DNA of 64,000 bases from Abditibacteriaceae bacterium (GCA_019239895.1 JAFAZH010000052.1:248001-312000), one strand, 5' to 3'; counted from the first letter of the stretch, positions 10,027-19,078 are shown. Notes: a model not told the origin generated them from the letters alone. Made by a program: numbers and translations.

Positions 10027-11016
10027 ATGCTGACGACAGCCTTTCTGGGCGTGGCGCATATCCACACGCCCGATTTTATTAATCGCCTCAACAAGCGCGA
10101 AGACGTGCAGGTCAAAGCCGTTTACGACCATGAGGCCGAGCGCGGCCAAAAACGAGCCGAAGCGAGCCACGCCACTTTTACACCCGATATTGATTCCATT
10201 CTCAATGACCCGGAAATTACCTCCGTCGTCATCTGTAGCGAAACCAACCGGCACGGTGATCTCGTGGAGCGTGTAGCGGCGGCGGGCAAGCACATGTTTG
10301 TGGAAAAGCCCCTCGCTGTCACAGGCAGCGAAGCGCAGCGCATGGCCGATGCCATCACGCGGGCCGGGGTAACCTTCCAGACCGGCTTCGCCTCGCGCAG
10401 CACGCCACAAATGCAGTTCATCAAGCGTGAGGTGGCGGCGGGTCATCTGGGCACCATCACTCGGATGCGCCACTGCAATGGTCATTCCGGCTCACTGGGC
10501 GGCTGGTTCGATACCGAATGGCGCTGGATTGCCGATGCCGAGCAAGCGGGCGGCGGCGGTTTTGCCGACTTAGGTGCCCACTCCCTCGATATTATTCTGT
10601 GGGTGCTGCGCGGCGTATGCGGCGAAGTGAAGCGGGTCGCAGGCAGCGTTGGCCACGCCACCAATCGCTATGGCGATATTGACGAATACGGCGCGGGCCT
10701 GATTACTTTCGATTCCGGCGCGATTGCCGAAGTGGAAGCCTCCTGGGTTGATCCCAAGCTGCATAGCCCGGTCGAAGTCTTCGGCACCCAGGGCCAGATT
10801 CAAGTCATTGGCGGCAAAGTCTTCTATTACAGTGAGCACGTCGAGGGAGCCGATGGCGGCGAATGGACAGATTTACCCGCCCAGCAGTCCCACGCCTTTG
10901 AACTGTTCTTCGATAAGCTGGGCGGCAAGCCCATCGGTGTGGATTTAGTCACCGTCGAACAAGCCGCCGAAGAAAGCCGTGTCATGCACGAGATGTACCT
11001 GGCCGCCGGAGCCTGA
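10027..11016 (+). CDS. Gfo/Idh/MocA family oxidoreductase
   Basis: The 329-residue protein is a NAD(P)-dependent dehydrogenase of the Gfo/Idh/MocA family, which acts on sugars, inositols and related polyols. The N-terminal Rossmann part begins LGVAHIH instead of the usual GxGxxG. The conserved EKP motif (VEKPLAV) and the GGGGFADLGAHSLD segment, with its probable catalytic His, are present. The start at ATG 10027 is preferred over an upstream in-frame codon because AGGAG (10015-10019) sits 7 bases before it and the protein then begins at the first beta strand. No sugar operon surrounds it, so the substrate is unknown. A perfect 34-bp palindrome follows the stop codon. Confidence 0.9.
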   Translation: MLTTAFLGVAHIHTPDFINRLNKREDVQVKAVYDHEAERGQKRAEASHATFTPDIDSILNDPEITSVVICSETNRHGDLVERVAAAGKHMFVEKPLAVTGSEAQRMADAITRAGVTFQTGFASRSTPQMQFIKREVAAGHLGTITRMRHCNGHSGSLGGWFDTEWRWIADAEQAGGGGFADLGAHSLDIILWVLRGVCGEVKRVAGSVGHATNRYGDIDEYGAGLITFDSGAIAEVEASWVDPKLHSPVEVFGTQGQIQVIGGKVFYYSEHVEGADGGEWTDLPAQQSHAFELFFDKLGGKPIGVDLVTVEQAAEESRVMHEMYLAAGA

Positions 11017-11021
11017 GCACC

Positions 11022-11111
11022 CTAACGAACCCAGAGCGTGAGCGACGGGCTTCCGTAAGAGTCTCCTCTTCCTACAGCGGAAGCCCGTCGCTCACGCTCT
11101 GGGTTCGTTAG
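11022..11111. repeat. Perfect 34-bp inverted repeat (CTAACGAACCC family)
   Basis: The arms 11022-11055 and 11078-11111 are exact reverse complements with a 22-base loop, starting 5 bases after a stop codon. The first 22 bases of the arm recur, with one difference, at 22294-22315. The structure would act as a very stable mRNA 3' hairpin, though no T-run follows. Confidence 0.92.
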
Positions 11112-11246
11112 TCTTACCGTTCTTCTAATCATAATTATGCAGCCATTGTCCTCCTATAAACAACCGTATGTTACCTTGATTTGAACTAGTCTCCCATTTG
11201 CCACTATCGGTACGGAATGGCTTACTGTTCGGTAAATGCGAACTGT

Positions 11247-12041
11247 CTATGCAGCATCATAGTGTAGGCGACTCTGTACCATTGCTTCTAATTTATTGAT
11301 AACTGTTTCTTCTTTTTCTCTCAGACTCAAAAAAGTTTTGGACAAGGGTCTATTATCACCTACGGTCTTATAAGTTCTAATCTCAATTAATGCATGAAAT
11401 AAGAACTTATCGATTTCTTTAAATTCGTTGAACAAGGCGGTGCCGAGAAAGATTCGATTATGCATGATGTAATTATTAAACTCATTAACTTTCTCGGTGG
11501 TTTCGTTCAGGCGTGACCAATATCGCTTCTCTATATAGCATTCAGTTTTCTTGCTGGCAGTTCGGATTTCATCTTTATCTGGTGGACTTAGATTCGGAGA
11601 CTGTTCCAAAAAATACTCAAGTTGATCTGCTGGCATTTTATCAAGATCAGGGTATTCCTGAATTAAAGAAGTAAATGCCATCATTTGTCCCCAAGCATCT
11701 AAAAACTTTGTCCAAGCTATAGGCAATACCTCAAATTCCTTATCGTGTATTTTCGACGCCCGACTAAACAGCTTGTTTATGTCAAACCTTGCTGATTCAA
11801 GTTCGCGGGCATAATGGTGCTTGAACTCCTCTATTTCTTTTTGCTGTTGTCCTCTGAATTGTTCTAACTCTTTTTGGTATTGTGCCTTGACTGCCTCCAA
11901 ATTCTTTTGGTGTTCACTGTTAGCATTTTGCTCTATGCGCTTTGACCAAACTCCGCCAAGCCATGCCATCAATCCCCCAATGGCCCCAACAGCGACAGCA
12001 GTCCCCCCTAATGTCCCTATGATAATGCCGGTTATATCCAT
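11247..12041 (-). CDS. Membrane-anchored coiled-coil protein of unknown function
   Basis: I do not recognise a family. The 264-residue protein has one N-terminal hydrophobic helix (about residues 5-29, rich in Gly/Ala). A charged coiled coil follows at about residues 34-90 with many Gln/Glu/Lys, then a mostly helical domain of about 170 residues. The start is well supported by AGGAGT (12047-12052) before the ATG. Base composition is clearly more AT-rich than the neighbours, which suggests recent acquisition. It stands alone between the oxidoreductase repeat and another coiled-coil gene. Confidence 0.75.
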   Translation of the reverse strand: MDITGIIIGTLGGTAVAVGAIGGLMAWLGGVWSKRIEQNANSEHQKNLEAVKAQYQKELEQFRGQQQKEIEEFKHHYARELESARFDINKLFSRASKIHDKEFEVLPIAWTKFLDAWGQMMAFTSLIQEYPDLDKMPADQLEYFLEQSPNLSPPDKDEIRTASKKTECYIEKRYWSRLNETTEKVNEFNNYIMHNRIFLGTALFNEFKEIDKFLFHALIEIRTYKTVGDNRPLSKTFLSLREKEETVINKLEAMVQSRLHYDAA

Positions 12042-12158
12042 CTTCTACTCCTATTAATTAGTAGTAAATGATGTCTCTACCTCTCAGCGTGGCGCTGTCA
12101 AAAGGCTTGTTCTAAAGTTGCTTGTGATAACTCTCTCAATTCCCTGTAAGTTACTTGC

Positions 12159-12713
12159 CTAAGGCACCATTGGGTCATAGGAGCCACTTCCAGTGGTGGG
12201 GGCGTTTGGATCGTCGCCGAGTTTGGTGGTTGATCTATCTACCACGTTCGGCGGGGTGTAGGTGGGCGGCGGGGGGGGAGTGCCAGCGCCGGGGCCGGGA
12301 TAGCTGTAGGGGGCGGTGGTGCCGGGGCCGGGGGGGGGGATATTGGTGTCGGGCGTGGGCGAAGCGACGGTGACAATCACCTGTTGGCCGTTGGGGTCGG
12401 TTGTACCCTGCTCGGCGCGCAGTTTGGCTTCTTCCAGTTGGCGCTGGGTTTCTTCCATCTGGCGTTGCAGGGTGTTTAGCTCGGCGCAAATCGCGGTGAC
12501 ATCGGTCGGTACCTGGCCACCGACCACGAGGTTGCCAGTCTGATACCAGTTGAAGGTGCGGTTGCCCAGTTCGTGCAGGCGTTTGGCGCGTTCAAGCTGG
12601 ATTTTCTTCATCACGACTTGCAAGCGCGCCTGCTCGCTGAGGTTCTGACTCTTCTCGACCACGTTTTCGGTCACGTCGTTCAGCGTCTGCCGCATATTGT
12701 CTAAAAGGCTCAT
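12159..12713 (-). CDS. Small coiled-coil protein with proline-rich tail
   Basis: This 184-residue protein starts with an amphipathic segment (MSLLDNMRQTLNDVTENVV), then a helical coiled coil to about residue 115. A low-complexity tail rich in Pro, Gly, Thr and Tyr follows (PPPPPTYTPP). The N-terminal part resembles small bacterial coiled-coil proteins in which the helix precedes a zinc ribbon, but no cysteine ribbon is seen here. There is no signal peptide, so it is probably cytoplasmic. The function is unknown. GGAGCCT-type purines lie upstream of the ATG. Confidence 0.7.
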   Translation of the reverse strand: MSLLDNMRQTLNDVTENVVEKSQNLSEQARLQVVMKKIQLERAKRLHELGNRTFNWYQTGNLVVGGQVPTDVTAICAELNTLQRQMEETQRQLEEAKLRAEQGTTDPNGQQVIVTVASPTPDTNIPPPGPGTTAPYSYPGPGAGTPPPPPTYTPPNVVDRSTTKLGDDPNAPTTGSGSYDPMVP

Positions 12714-12876
12714 AGTCTTAGGCTCCTCGATGCTCTTTAGTTTATCTGGTATGACTTATCGGGCTGGATGCGGTGCAAGTCGCCCGCCATTACGCTATGC
12801 TTTGAAACGGCACATAAAATGACACCCGGGGACGCGCCGCGTTTCCTATCTCTATTATCACGCATTTAGGATGTGA

Positions 12877-13791
12877 ATGAGTCCACAACTTCTCCCTTAT
12901 TTAGCCGACCCCAACGACGGTCTGCCCTTAGAGTTACATTCGTTTGAAGGCAATGCCAGAGACACCCGTGAAGGCGTGCTGCTGAACCCCCACACGGGAC
13001 GCTGGTATCCCATCCGCGACGGTATCCCCACGCTCTTTATTGATGCCCTGCGCGAAGGCGATGCGCCTTTTGTGGCCCGCTACCGCGAGGCTATGACGCC
13101 GCTGGGCTGTAACATCGAGGCCGCTCCTGCCGATTCATCCCCCACCCAGGCAGCCGACGAACTGGCGCGCATCGAGAGCGAGCGCCGAGCACGCGACGAG
13201 CAAGCGGAGCAGTATGATCGCATGATTTCCCTCAAAGTCTACGAATACATCGAGACCCCAACCTATCGCAAGGCTCTGGGCGAGGATTTCACCACCCCTC
13301 TTTTAGAAGCGGGGTGCGGCACAGGACGCTTCACCGGACTCTTCGCCGAACTCTCCAAGGAACTGGTGGCCGTAGATATGTCGCGCGACTCGATTCTGCG
13401 CAACCGCGTGCGTCATGCGGGCAAGACCGCCGCGCCGGTGCATTATGTCCATGCCGACCTGACCCACCTGCCCCTCAAGAGCGATAGCTTCGGGCGCACG
13501 GCGCACTGCGGCGTCTACGAGCATATTCCCTCCCGCGAGTTGCGCCAGCAGTTTTTAGCCCATGCCTGCCGCACCCTCCATTCCAACGGCACCCTGCTGC
13601 TCTCGGCCTATCGCTATGGCGGCATTACTCGGTTCTTTGGCAAAGAAGGCGAGCACGACGGCGGCATTCCCTTCACCCGCTTTACCGAGGAAGAACTGCG
13701 CGATGAAGTCGAGACCGATTTCGAGATCGAATACTTTCGCCCCAATCTGGGCATCTATATGTCCATGCTGCTGGCTCGGCCTAAGGCTTGA
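12877..13791 (+). CDS. Class I SAM-dependent methyltransferase with Trm112-like N-terminus
   Basis: The 304-residue protein has an N-terminal ~60-residue segment (LADPNDGLPLEL ... PIRDGIPTLF) resembling the Trm112/UPF0434 small domain, but without its cysteines. The methyltransferase domain follows. Motif I is LLEAGCGTGRF (about residue 147), an acidic VAVDMS strand follows, and a YVHADLTHLP motif comes next. The C-terminal beta sheet is at LLLSAYRYGG. The substrate cannot be assigned; proteins of this layout methylate small molecules or lipids. GGATGTGA just before ATG 12877 serves as the ribosome-binding site. A palindromic element follows 24 bases after the stop. Confidence 0.87.
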   Translation: MSPQLLPYLADPNDGLPLELHSFEGNARDTREGVLLNPHTGRWYPIRDGIPTLFIDALREGDAPFVARYREAMTPLGCNIEAAPADSSPTQAADELARIESERRARDEQAEQYDRMISLKVYEYIETPTYRKALGEDFTTPLLEAGCGTGRFTGLFAELSKELVAVDMSRDSILRNRVRHAGKTAAPVHYVHADLTHLPLKSDSFGRTAHCGVYEHIPSRELRQQFLAHACRTLHSNGTLLLSAYRYGGITRFFGKEGEHDGGIPFTRFTEEELRDEVETDFEIEYFRPNLGIYMSMLLARPKA

Positions 13792-13814
13792 AATGGCGTT
13801 TACGTGGGAGACCC

Positions 13815-13920
13815 GCCCAGTGGTTGAAACCACGGGCTGCAAAACGAAGTCCACCTTCGTGGACTGCCTGAGTCGCCGCAGGGCAACTTGGTCTTGCAGC
13901 CTGTGACTTGAGTCACGGGG
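13815..13920. repeat. Palindromic element with three internal hairpins
   Basis: The left part contains CCAGTGGTTGAAACCACGGG and GAAGTCCACCTTCGTGGACT hairpins. The right part, ending near 13920, contains CTGTGACTTGAGTCACGGG and is an approximate reverse complement of the left part around the shared GGCTGCAAAAC / GTCTTGCAGCC segment. No coding potential is seen. From memory, similar GGTTGAAACCACGGGCT words occur in intergenic regions of several environmental phyla. Confidence 0.75.
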
Positions 13921-13997
13921 AACTCGGTTCACAATCGCAGCAACAGGGAACTGGTTGAATTCCTACCCGTCTAGTAGAGTTAATAGGGTGAGCATTC

Positions 13998-14756
13998 ATG
14001 GATGAGATAAAATTAGCGGAATTACAACGTATTAGCGACAGTTTTGAGACGGCAACGCCACAGGAGATTTTAAGATGGGCTATCGAGACCTACCGCGATA
14101 AGCTGACGATGGCCACAGCTTTCGGGGCTGAAGGCTGCTGTCTCATCGCCATGATCGCTGACATTCGAGACGAAACTGGCATTACGCCCGATATTTTCAA
14201 TCTTGATACTGGCTACCAGTTTCCGCAAACCCTGGCACTGCGCGAGAAGATGCAGCAGAAATATGGTATTCCCATCCGCTTTGTGCAGGCCAAGGAAACC
14301 GTGCAGGAGATGGAAGCGCGTTTCGGTGGCCCCATCTATAAAACCGATTCCGATCAGTGCTGCCGCATCCGCAAAGTGGTGCCGTTAAAGGACGCGGTGC
14401 AAGGCTTCGACGCCTGGATTACCGCCATTCGCCGCGACCAGACACCCGAACGCGCCACCGCCCCCATTGTCGGCCCGGAACCAAAGTTTAACCTCGTCAA
14501 AATCAATCCCTTAGCCAATTGGAGCAAGCAGCAGGTGTGGGATTACATTAAGGCCAATGGCGTGCCCACCAACCCTCTACATGAACAGGGTTTCCCCTCC
14601 ATCGGTTGCTGGCCTTGCACCCGCCCGGTAGCCGCCGGTGAAGATGACCGCGCTGGTCGCTGGGCAGGCACCGCCAAACGGGAATGCGGTCTGCACCTGA
14701 GCGACGATGGCACCTTGACCCGCAGTAATAAAACTTTGGTGGGGAGTGCGGGTTAG
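13998..14756 (+). CDS. cysH: Assimilatory APS/PAPS reductase, [4Fe-4S] type
   Basis: The 252-residue protein reduces adenylyl-sulfate (or phosphoadenylyl-sulfate) to sulfite in cysteine biosynthesis, using thioredoxin. The PP-loop-like N-terminal region is at residues ~38-55. Two cysteine pairs are present, Cys121-Cys122 (CCRIRK) and Cys204/Cys207 (GCWPC). They bind the [4Fe-4S] cluster and point to the APS-preferring class rather than the E. coli PAPS class. The C-terminal ECGLH motif carries the catalytic Cys230. No cysD, cysN or sulfite reductase genes are nearby. The ribosome-binding site is weak (AGGGTGAG). A repeat and then a terminator-like hairpin separate it from ftsY. Confidence 0.94.
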   Translation: MDEIKLAELQRISDSFETATPQEILRWAIETYRDKLTMATAFGAEGCCLIAMIADIRDETGITPDIFNLDTGYQFPQTLALREKMQQKYGIPIRFVQAKETVQEMEARFGGPIYKTDSDQCCRIRKVVPLKDAVQGFDAWITAIRRDQTPERATAPIVGPEPKFNLVKINPLANWSKQQVWDYIKANGVPTNPLHEQGFPSIGCWPCTRPVAAGEDDRAGRWAGTAKRECGLHLSDDGTLTRSNKTLVGSAG

Positions 14757-14766
14757 GTCGGTGGTG

Positions 14767-14915
14767 CCGGGCATTGAAATACCTGGCAGGGAGGCCGTTG
14801 GCCAAGCGTCCTGCCGGACGCCACAAGATTAGGATGTCAAACAACAGAGTAAGAGTTAGAGCCGTCCGTGAGGACGGTCGGCTTTAGCCTCCCTGCCGGG
14901 TATTTCAATGACCGG
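14767..14915. repeat. Inverted repeat with internal hairpins (CCGGGTATTTCAATG family)
   Basis: The 29-base arms 14767-14795 and 14887-14915 match as reverse complements with about two mismatches. Between them lie two small hairpins (GCGTCC/GGACGC and CCGTCC/GGACGG). The arm and one inner hairpin recur in modified form at 47662-47751. It begins 11 bases after the cysH stop. Nothing coding is seen in the 298-base gap. Confidence 0.85.
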
Positions 14916-14990
14916 CTCTCCAGCCAACAGTTTGACACCCCACAACGGTGTTTATAAACTGTTCAGTAATAATACAGTTGTCCAAAAGAT

Positions 14991-15016
14991 GACGGGGCCA
15001 AATGGCTCCGTCTTTT
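14991..15016 (+). terminator. Terminator-like hairpin upstream of ftsY
   Basis: GACGGGGCC (14991-14999), a 4-base loop and GGCTCCGTC (15004-15012) form a 9-bp stem with one G-T pair, followed by TTTT. It ends about 40 bases before the ftsY start, so it probably ends the cysH transcript or acts in the ftsY leader. Confidence 0.7.
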
Positions 15017-15054
15017 CTGTGTCTGTCCAAAATTGATATTAACGCGGCACGCTT

Positions 15055-16272
15055 ATGTTTAAATTATTCCGACGCGACAAGCGCGAAGAGCCAGCCCACC
15101 CCGAAGTTCAACCAGAGGTGCAAGAAACAGAGGAGGTTGGGCAACCCTCTACGCCCGGAGCGGCAGTGGATGAGCCGGAGCCAGTCCTAAGTGACACAGC
15201 GATTGCACCTGCGCCAGCCCTTTTGGACGAGCCAGAGGAGGCGCAAGAACCAGAAGACGAGACCCTTTCCGCCCTCGATGAAACGGCTGGCGACGAAGCG
15301 GAAGAAGTAGCGGACGAAATCGCCGCCGAAGAAGACGAAGCTCAACCGCAGGAGAAGAAAAGGCGTTTTGGCTTCTTCCGCCGCGACAACCGCGAAGCAC
15401 CTGCCCGTGAAAGCCTGCTCAAGCGTGTCAGCTCGGTTTTTGCCGGGCGCAAAATTGATGAAGAGGTGCTCGAAGAGTTGGAAGAGCAACTCATCATGAG
15501 CGATGTCTCCATAGACACGGCCCAGCACCTCATTGGAGAACTGCGCGCTGCCGCCAAGCGCGGCGAAGTGCCCAACGACGAAGCAGCACAAGGCGTCCTT
15601 AAACGGGAAATAGCCGCCTTGCTGGGCCGCGAGGCTTCCCCCTTGCGGTTTGCCGAAAACGGCCCCACGATCTGGCTCTTTGTGGGCGTCAACGGCGTTG
15701 GCAAAACCACCACCATTGGCAAACTCGCCCGTCGCCTCGCAGGTGAAGGCCACAAGCCCTTATTAGTGGCCGGTGATACCTTCCGCGCCGCCGCCATCGA
15801 GCAATTACAGGAATGGGGACGCCGTTCCGATGTTCCCGTCGTGGCGCAGCAATCGGGCGCTGACCCGGCTGCTGTGGTTTATGATGGCCTCGCCGCCGCC
15901 AAAAGCCGGGGCCGCGATATTGTGCTCGTAGATACCGCCGGACGCCTACATACCAAATCGAACTTAATGAACGAGTTGTCCAAGATCAGTCGGGTCATTG
16001 AGCGGGAGGCGGGCACCCCACCTTTAGAAACCCTCCTGGTGCTGGATTCCACTACTGGACAAAATGGCTTGGTGCAAGCGCAAGCCTTCACCCAGTCTGC
16101 TCCGCTCACTGGTCTGGTGCTAACCAAATGGGATGGCACGGCCAAAGGTGGCGTTATCTTAACTGTGGCACGCGAGACCGGCGTGCCCGTCAAGCTGATT
16201 GGAGTCGGAGAAAAACCGGAAGACCTGTTGGACTTTGACCCGCAAGCCTTTGCGGACGAGATGTTTAGCTAA
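15055..16272 (+). CDS. ftsY: Signal recognition particle receptor FtsY
   Basis: FtsY is the membrane-associated GTPase that receives SRP-bound ribosomes for co-translational insertion. The 405-residue protein has a ~110-residue acidic A region (Glu/Asp rich), then the helical N domain and the G domain. The P-loop GVNGVGKTTT is near residue 210, followed by GDTFRAAAIEQL, DTAGR and the guanine-specificity motif. That last motif reads TKWDGTAKGG where most homologues have TKLD; the essential Lys and Asp are kept. There is no clear Shine-Dalgarno before ATG 15055, but MFKLFRR is a plausible membrane-binding start. ffh follows after 54 bases, placing receptor and SRP GTPase in one cluster. Confidence 0.97.
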   Translation: MFKLFRRDKREEPAHPEVQPEVQETEEVGQPSTPGAAVDEPEPVLSDTAIAPAPALLDEPEEAQEPEDETLSALDETAGDEAEEVADEIAAEEDEAQPQEKKRRFGFFRRDNREAPARESLLKRVSSVFAGRKIDEEVLEELEEQLIMSDVSIDTAQHLIGELRAAAKRGEVPNDEAAQGVLKREIAALLGREASPLRFAENGPTIWLFVGVNGVGKTTTIGKLARRLAGEGHKPLLVAGDTFRAAAIEQLQEWGRRSDVPVVAQQSGADPAAVVYDGLAAAKSRGRDIVLVDTAGRLHTKSNLMNELSKISRVIEREAGTPPLETLLVLDSTTGQNGLVQAQAFTQSAPLTGLVLTKWDGTAKGGVILTVARETGVPVKLIGVGEKPEDLLDFDPQAFADEMFS

Positions 16273-16326
16273 TGGAAAAGTTAAGCTGCGACTGCGCCAT
16301 TGTGGTAAAATTATAACGCTTAAAAT

Positions 16327-17676
16327 ATGTTATCGAGTCTCAGTCAAAAACTAAATAAAACTTTCCAGAAGTTGCGCGGCAAAGGTCGCATTACGGAAGC
16401 GGATGTGGATGCGGCCTTGCGTGAGGTGCGGTTGGCTTTATTGGAAGCCGATGTGAACTTCCGCATCGTGAAAGACTTTATTGCCCGCGTGCGCGAGAAG
16501 GCTATTGGCTCCTCGGTGCTGGAAAGCCTGTCGCCCGATCAGCAAGTGGTGGCGATTGTGCGCGATGAATTGACGGAACTCTTAGGCGGCCACGCGCAGC
16601 GGATTCAATATTCTTCTCAGCCGCCGACGGTGATTATGCTGGCGGGTTTGCAAGGCACGGGCAAAACCACGACTTGCGCTAAACTGGCCGGACATCTCAA
16701 GCGAGAGGGGAAAAAGCCACTCTTGGTCGCGTGTGACATCTATCGCCCTGGCGCAATTTTGCAGTTGCAGACAGTGGGGCAGCAGGTGGGCGTGCCGGTT
16801 TTTGAAATGGGGCAGTCTCCCCCACCCCAGATCGCTAAAGCCAGCCTGAAATATGCTGATCAACATGGGCTGGATGTGGTGATTCTCGACACCGCGGGCC
16901 GCCTCCATATTGATGAAGCGATGATGGCCGAAGTACGTGCCGTGCAAGAGGTGGCAAAGCCCCAGGAAGTATTGCTGGCCCTGGATGCCATGACAGGGCA
17001 GGATGCTGTGAATGCAGCCCAGGCATTCCATGATACTATCCCGCTTACTGGTGTAGTGCTGACCAAGTTGGATGGCGATGCGCGTGGTGGCGCGATTTTA
17101 TCGGTGCGTGCTGTGACAGGTGTGCCGGTAAAGTTCGTCGGTGTGGGCGAAAAACTGGATGCCCTGGAAGCGTTTCATCCCGACCGCATGGCGGGGCGCA
17201 TTCTGGGCATGGGCGATGTGTTGACTCTCATCGAAAAAGCCGAGAAGCAGTTCGATGAGAAACAAGCTGCCGCGATGGAAGAGAAACTTCTGCAAGGCAA
17301 CTTTGACCTGGAAGATTTCCTGTCGCAGATGCAGGAAGTCAAAAAGATGGGGCCGCTGGAAAATATTCTGGGCATGATTCCTGGAGCCAGTCGCGTGATG
17401 GCAAATAACCCGAGCGTCGCAGTGGATGAAAAGCAGATGGCACGGGTGGAAGCGATTATTCGCTCCATGACGCCCCAGGAACGACGCGATCCGGAAATCA
17501 TTAATGGCAGTCGCAAGCGGCGTATTGCCGCCGGATCAGGCACCAGCACGCAGGAGATTAATCGGTTGCTGGGTCAATTCCGCGACATGAAAAAGATGCT
17601 GCGTCAAATGCAAGCAATGGCCTCCGGCAAAACTAAAATGCCGCGTGGCTTTAACCCAATGCAGTTTATGAGGTAA
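16327..17676 (+). CDS. ffh: Signal recognition particle protein Ffh (SRP54)
   Basis: Ffh is the SRP GTPase that binds signal sequences and 4.5S RNA. The 449-residue length is usual. The N domain starts LSSLSQKLNKTFQKLRGKG. The G domain has the P-loop GLQGTGKTTT (about residue 105), DTAGRLHIDE and TKLDGDARGG. The M domain from about residue 325 has FLSQMQEVKKMGP, SMTPQER and a methionine-rich end (MKKMLRQMQAMASG). No gene for 4.5S RNA was recognised in the window. ATG 16327 has no purine-rich site, but the start is fixed by family alignment. An inverted repeat starts 9 bases after the stop and runs to the rpsP start. Confidence 0.98.
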   Translation: MLSSLSQKLNKTFQKLRGKGRITEADVDAALREVRLALLEADVNFRIVKDFIARVREKAIGSSVLESLSPDQQVVAIVRDELTELLGGHAQRIQYSSQPPTVIMLAGLQGTGKTTTCAKLAGHLKREGKKPLLVACDIYRPGAILQLQTVGQQVGVPVFEMGQSPPPQIAKASLKYADQHGLDVVILDTAGRLHIDEAMMAEVRAVQEVAKPQEVLLALDAMTGQDAVNAAQAFHDTIPLTGVVLTKLDGDARGGAILSVRAVTGVPVKFVGVGEKLDALEAFHPDRMAGRILGMGDVLTLIEKAEKQFDEKQAAAMEEKLLQGNFDLEDFLSQMQEVKKMGPLENILGMIPGASRVMANNPSVAVDEKQMARVEAIIRSMTPQERRDPEIINGSRKRRIAAGSGTSTQEINRLLGQFRDMKKMLRQMQAMASGKTKMPRGFNPMQFMR

Positions 17677-17684
17677 AATAGTCA

Positions 17685-17759
17685 TTTGTTATTGGTTATT
17701 CGTCCTTTGTGGATAGAACAATCAGTGGCAAGGACAAAGGACAAGGGACAAAGAACAAA
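17685..17759. repeat. Inverted repeat of GGACAAAGG words abutting the rpsP start
   Basis: The 26-base arms 17685-17710 and 17734-17759 are approximate reverse complements. The right arm is a run of ACAAAGG-like words and ends at the base before the rpsP ATG, so its purine-rich AAAGGACAAGGG must serve as the rpsP ribosome-binding region. Confidence 0.82.
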
Positions 17760-18020
17760 ATGGTTCGTATACGTTTGCGCCGTACTGGTGCCAAGAACAA
17801 CCCGACGTATCGTTTAGTAGTTGCCGATCAGAATAGCCCCCGCGATGGCGCTTTTATTGAGACCATCGGCTACTACCTGCCGACACGTCAACCCGCCGTC
17901 GTGGAAATTGACGAAGAGAAAGCACGCAAGTGGCTGTCGCAGGGCGCGCAGCCCAGTGAGACCGCCGCTTCTCTGCTGAAACAGAAGGGCTTGCTGACCA
18001 AAGAGGGCCGCCTGAAATGA
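17760..18020 (+). CDS. rpsP: 30S ribosomal protein S16
   Basis: S16 stabilises the 30S subunit during assembly. The 86-residue product begins [20 protein letters not shown], the near-invariant S16 start, so ATG 17760 is chosen over an in-frame upstream ATG at 17709 inside the repeat. [12 protein letters not shown] and the [16 protein letters not shown] helix are also typical. The stop codon overlaps the khpA start (ATGA), implying translational coupling. The leader consists of a repeat arm, an unusual arrangement for a ribosomal protein gene. Confidence 0.97.
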   Translation: MVRIRLRRTGAKNNPTYRLVVADQNSPRDGAFIETIGYYLPTRQPAVVEIDEEKARKWLSQGAQPSETAASLLKQKGLLTKEGRLK

Positions 18021-18430
18021 GCGACGAATTAACTCCCCAGGGCGGAGCTAACGGCGATCACGGTGATGAGGCGGATGACATCATGTCCGCCGCGATGGAT
18101 GACACCCGCTATGATGAGCCAACCGAAGAGGACGAGCGCCTTATCGAGTTAGTCGGCTATCTGGTGCAGGGCATTGTCGCGCATCCCGACGACGTGGAAG
18201 TGGATCAATTCTTTGATGATGTTGGCTCCATCTACGGCGTGCGCGTGCATCCCGAAGATGTAGGGCGCGTAATCGGCAAAGAAGGCCGTATCGCCAATTC
18301 ACTGCGCCATGTCGTCAAGGCCGCTGCCACCAAGAGCGGGGCGCGTGTCTCGGTCGAAATCATCACCGATGACGCGCCGCTGGATGTCGCCGATAGCGAT
18401 GCAGAAGACACGCCAGAGACAGGTGCGTGA
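18017..18430 (+). CDS. khpA: KH domain RNA-binding protein KhpA, extended form
   Basis: KhpA is a small RNA-binding protein that usually partners KhpB; its gene commonly sits between rpsP and rimM, as here. The KH domain covers about residues 40-120 with the IGKEGR loop (GxxG type). The N-terminal ~38 acidic residues and a short acidic tail make it 137 residues, compared with about 75-80 in Firmicutes. An insertion ([10 protein letters not shown]) lies within the beta strand before the helix. The start overlaps the rpsP stop by 4 bases. Confidence 0.92.
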   Translation: MSDELTPQGGANGDHGDEADDIMSAAMDDTRYDEPTEEDERLIELVGYLVQGIVAHPDDVEVDQFFDDVGSIYGVRVHPEDVGRVIGKEGRIANSLRHVVKAAATKSGARVSVEIITDDAPLDVADSDAEDTPETGA

Positions 18431-18568
18431 GACCTAACCCCCGTCCCCTTTCCCGACACAGGAAGGGGGAGTCAAAGGACGACTTTGTAGTTTGGCTATG
18501 AGTTATAGAGTTTGCCTGTGTTCCCCTCGCCGCCTATTAACCTGGGAGCGAGAGGGCGGGGAGAGGTT

Positions 18569-19078
18569 GTGAGTCTCGACGATCTGACGACGTGGAATGT
18601 GCTCGTGGGACAAATTAGCGGGCGCTGGAACCACGCCGATCTGAAAGTTAAGCCCTACTCCACCACACCGGGTCGTTTCGCTGCCGGAGCTCGGTTATGT
18701 GCCGTGACTCCGGCTGAGCGGCGTCTGCTGACGGTGCAGCGTTCGCGCCAGACCGGGCACTCCTGGATTCTGGAATGCGGCTTAGCTACAACGGAGGAAG
18801 CCGAGGCGCTACGCGGTGCCGAACTCTTCATCCACCCTTCCATGCGCCCGCCCCTACCCGAAGGTGAGTTCTATCTCGATCAACTTATTGGTCTGCGCGT
18901 GCAAACCGAAGAGGGCGAGGACTTAGGAGAAATCGAAGAAGTCTTAGAGACACCTGCCAATTTGGTCTATGTCACCCCGTTGGCAATGATCCCCGGCCAT
19001 GCCGACTTTGTGGTGCAGACCGACTTTGACAACCAAGTTATGACCGTGCGCGACGTGCCGGGGCTGAGGATTGAATAG
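18569..19078 (+). CDS. rimM: 16S rRNA processing protein RimM
   Basis: RimM binds S19 and assists 30S head maturation. The 169-residue form starts at GTG 18569, preceded by GGGGAGAGG. Family-like sequence begins immediately (TTWNVLVGQISGRW). An upstream TTG would add 19 residues that look non-coding. The N-terminal beta-barrel covers about residues 8-90. The PRC-barrel follows with EFYLDQLIGLRV and EGEDLGEIEEV. The ribosome-binding site lies in the right arm of an imperfect CCCCTCGCC/GGCGGGGAG hairpin. An inverted repeat starts at the stop codon. Confidence 0.93.
   Translation: MSLDDLTTWNVLVGQISGRWNHADLKVKPYSTTPGRFAAGARLCAVTPAERRLLTVQRSRQTGHSWILECGLATTEEAEALRGAELFIHPSMRPPLPEGEFYLDQLIGLRVQTEEGEDLGEIEEVLETPANLVYVTPLAMIPGHADFVVQTDFDNQVMTVRDVPGLRIE

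Noticed and set aside
17709-17759. N-terminal extension of ribosomal protein S16
   Set aside because: The 17 extra residues are encoded by a repeat arm, and the S16 family starts precisely at ATG 17760.
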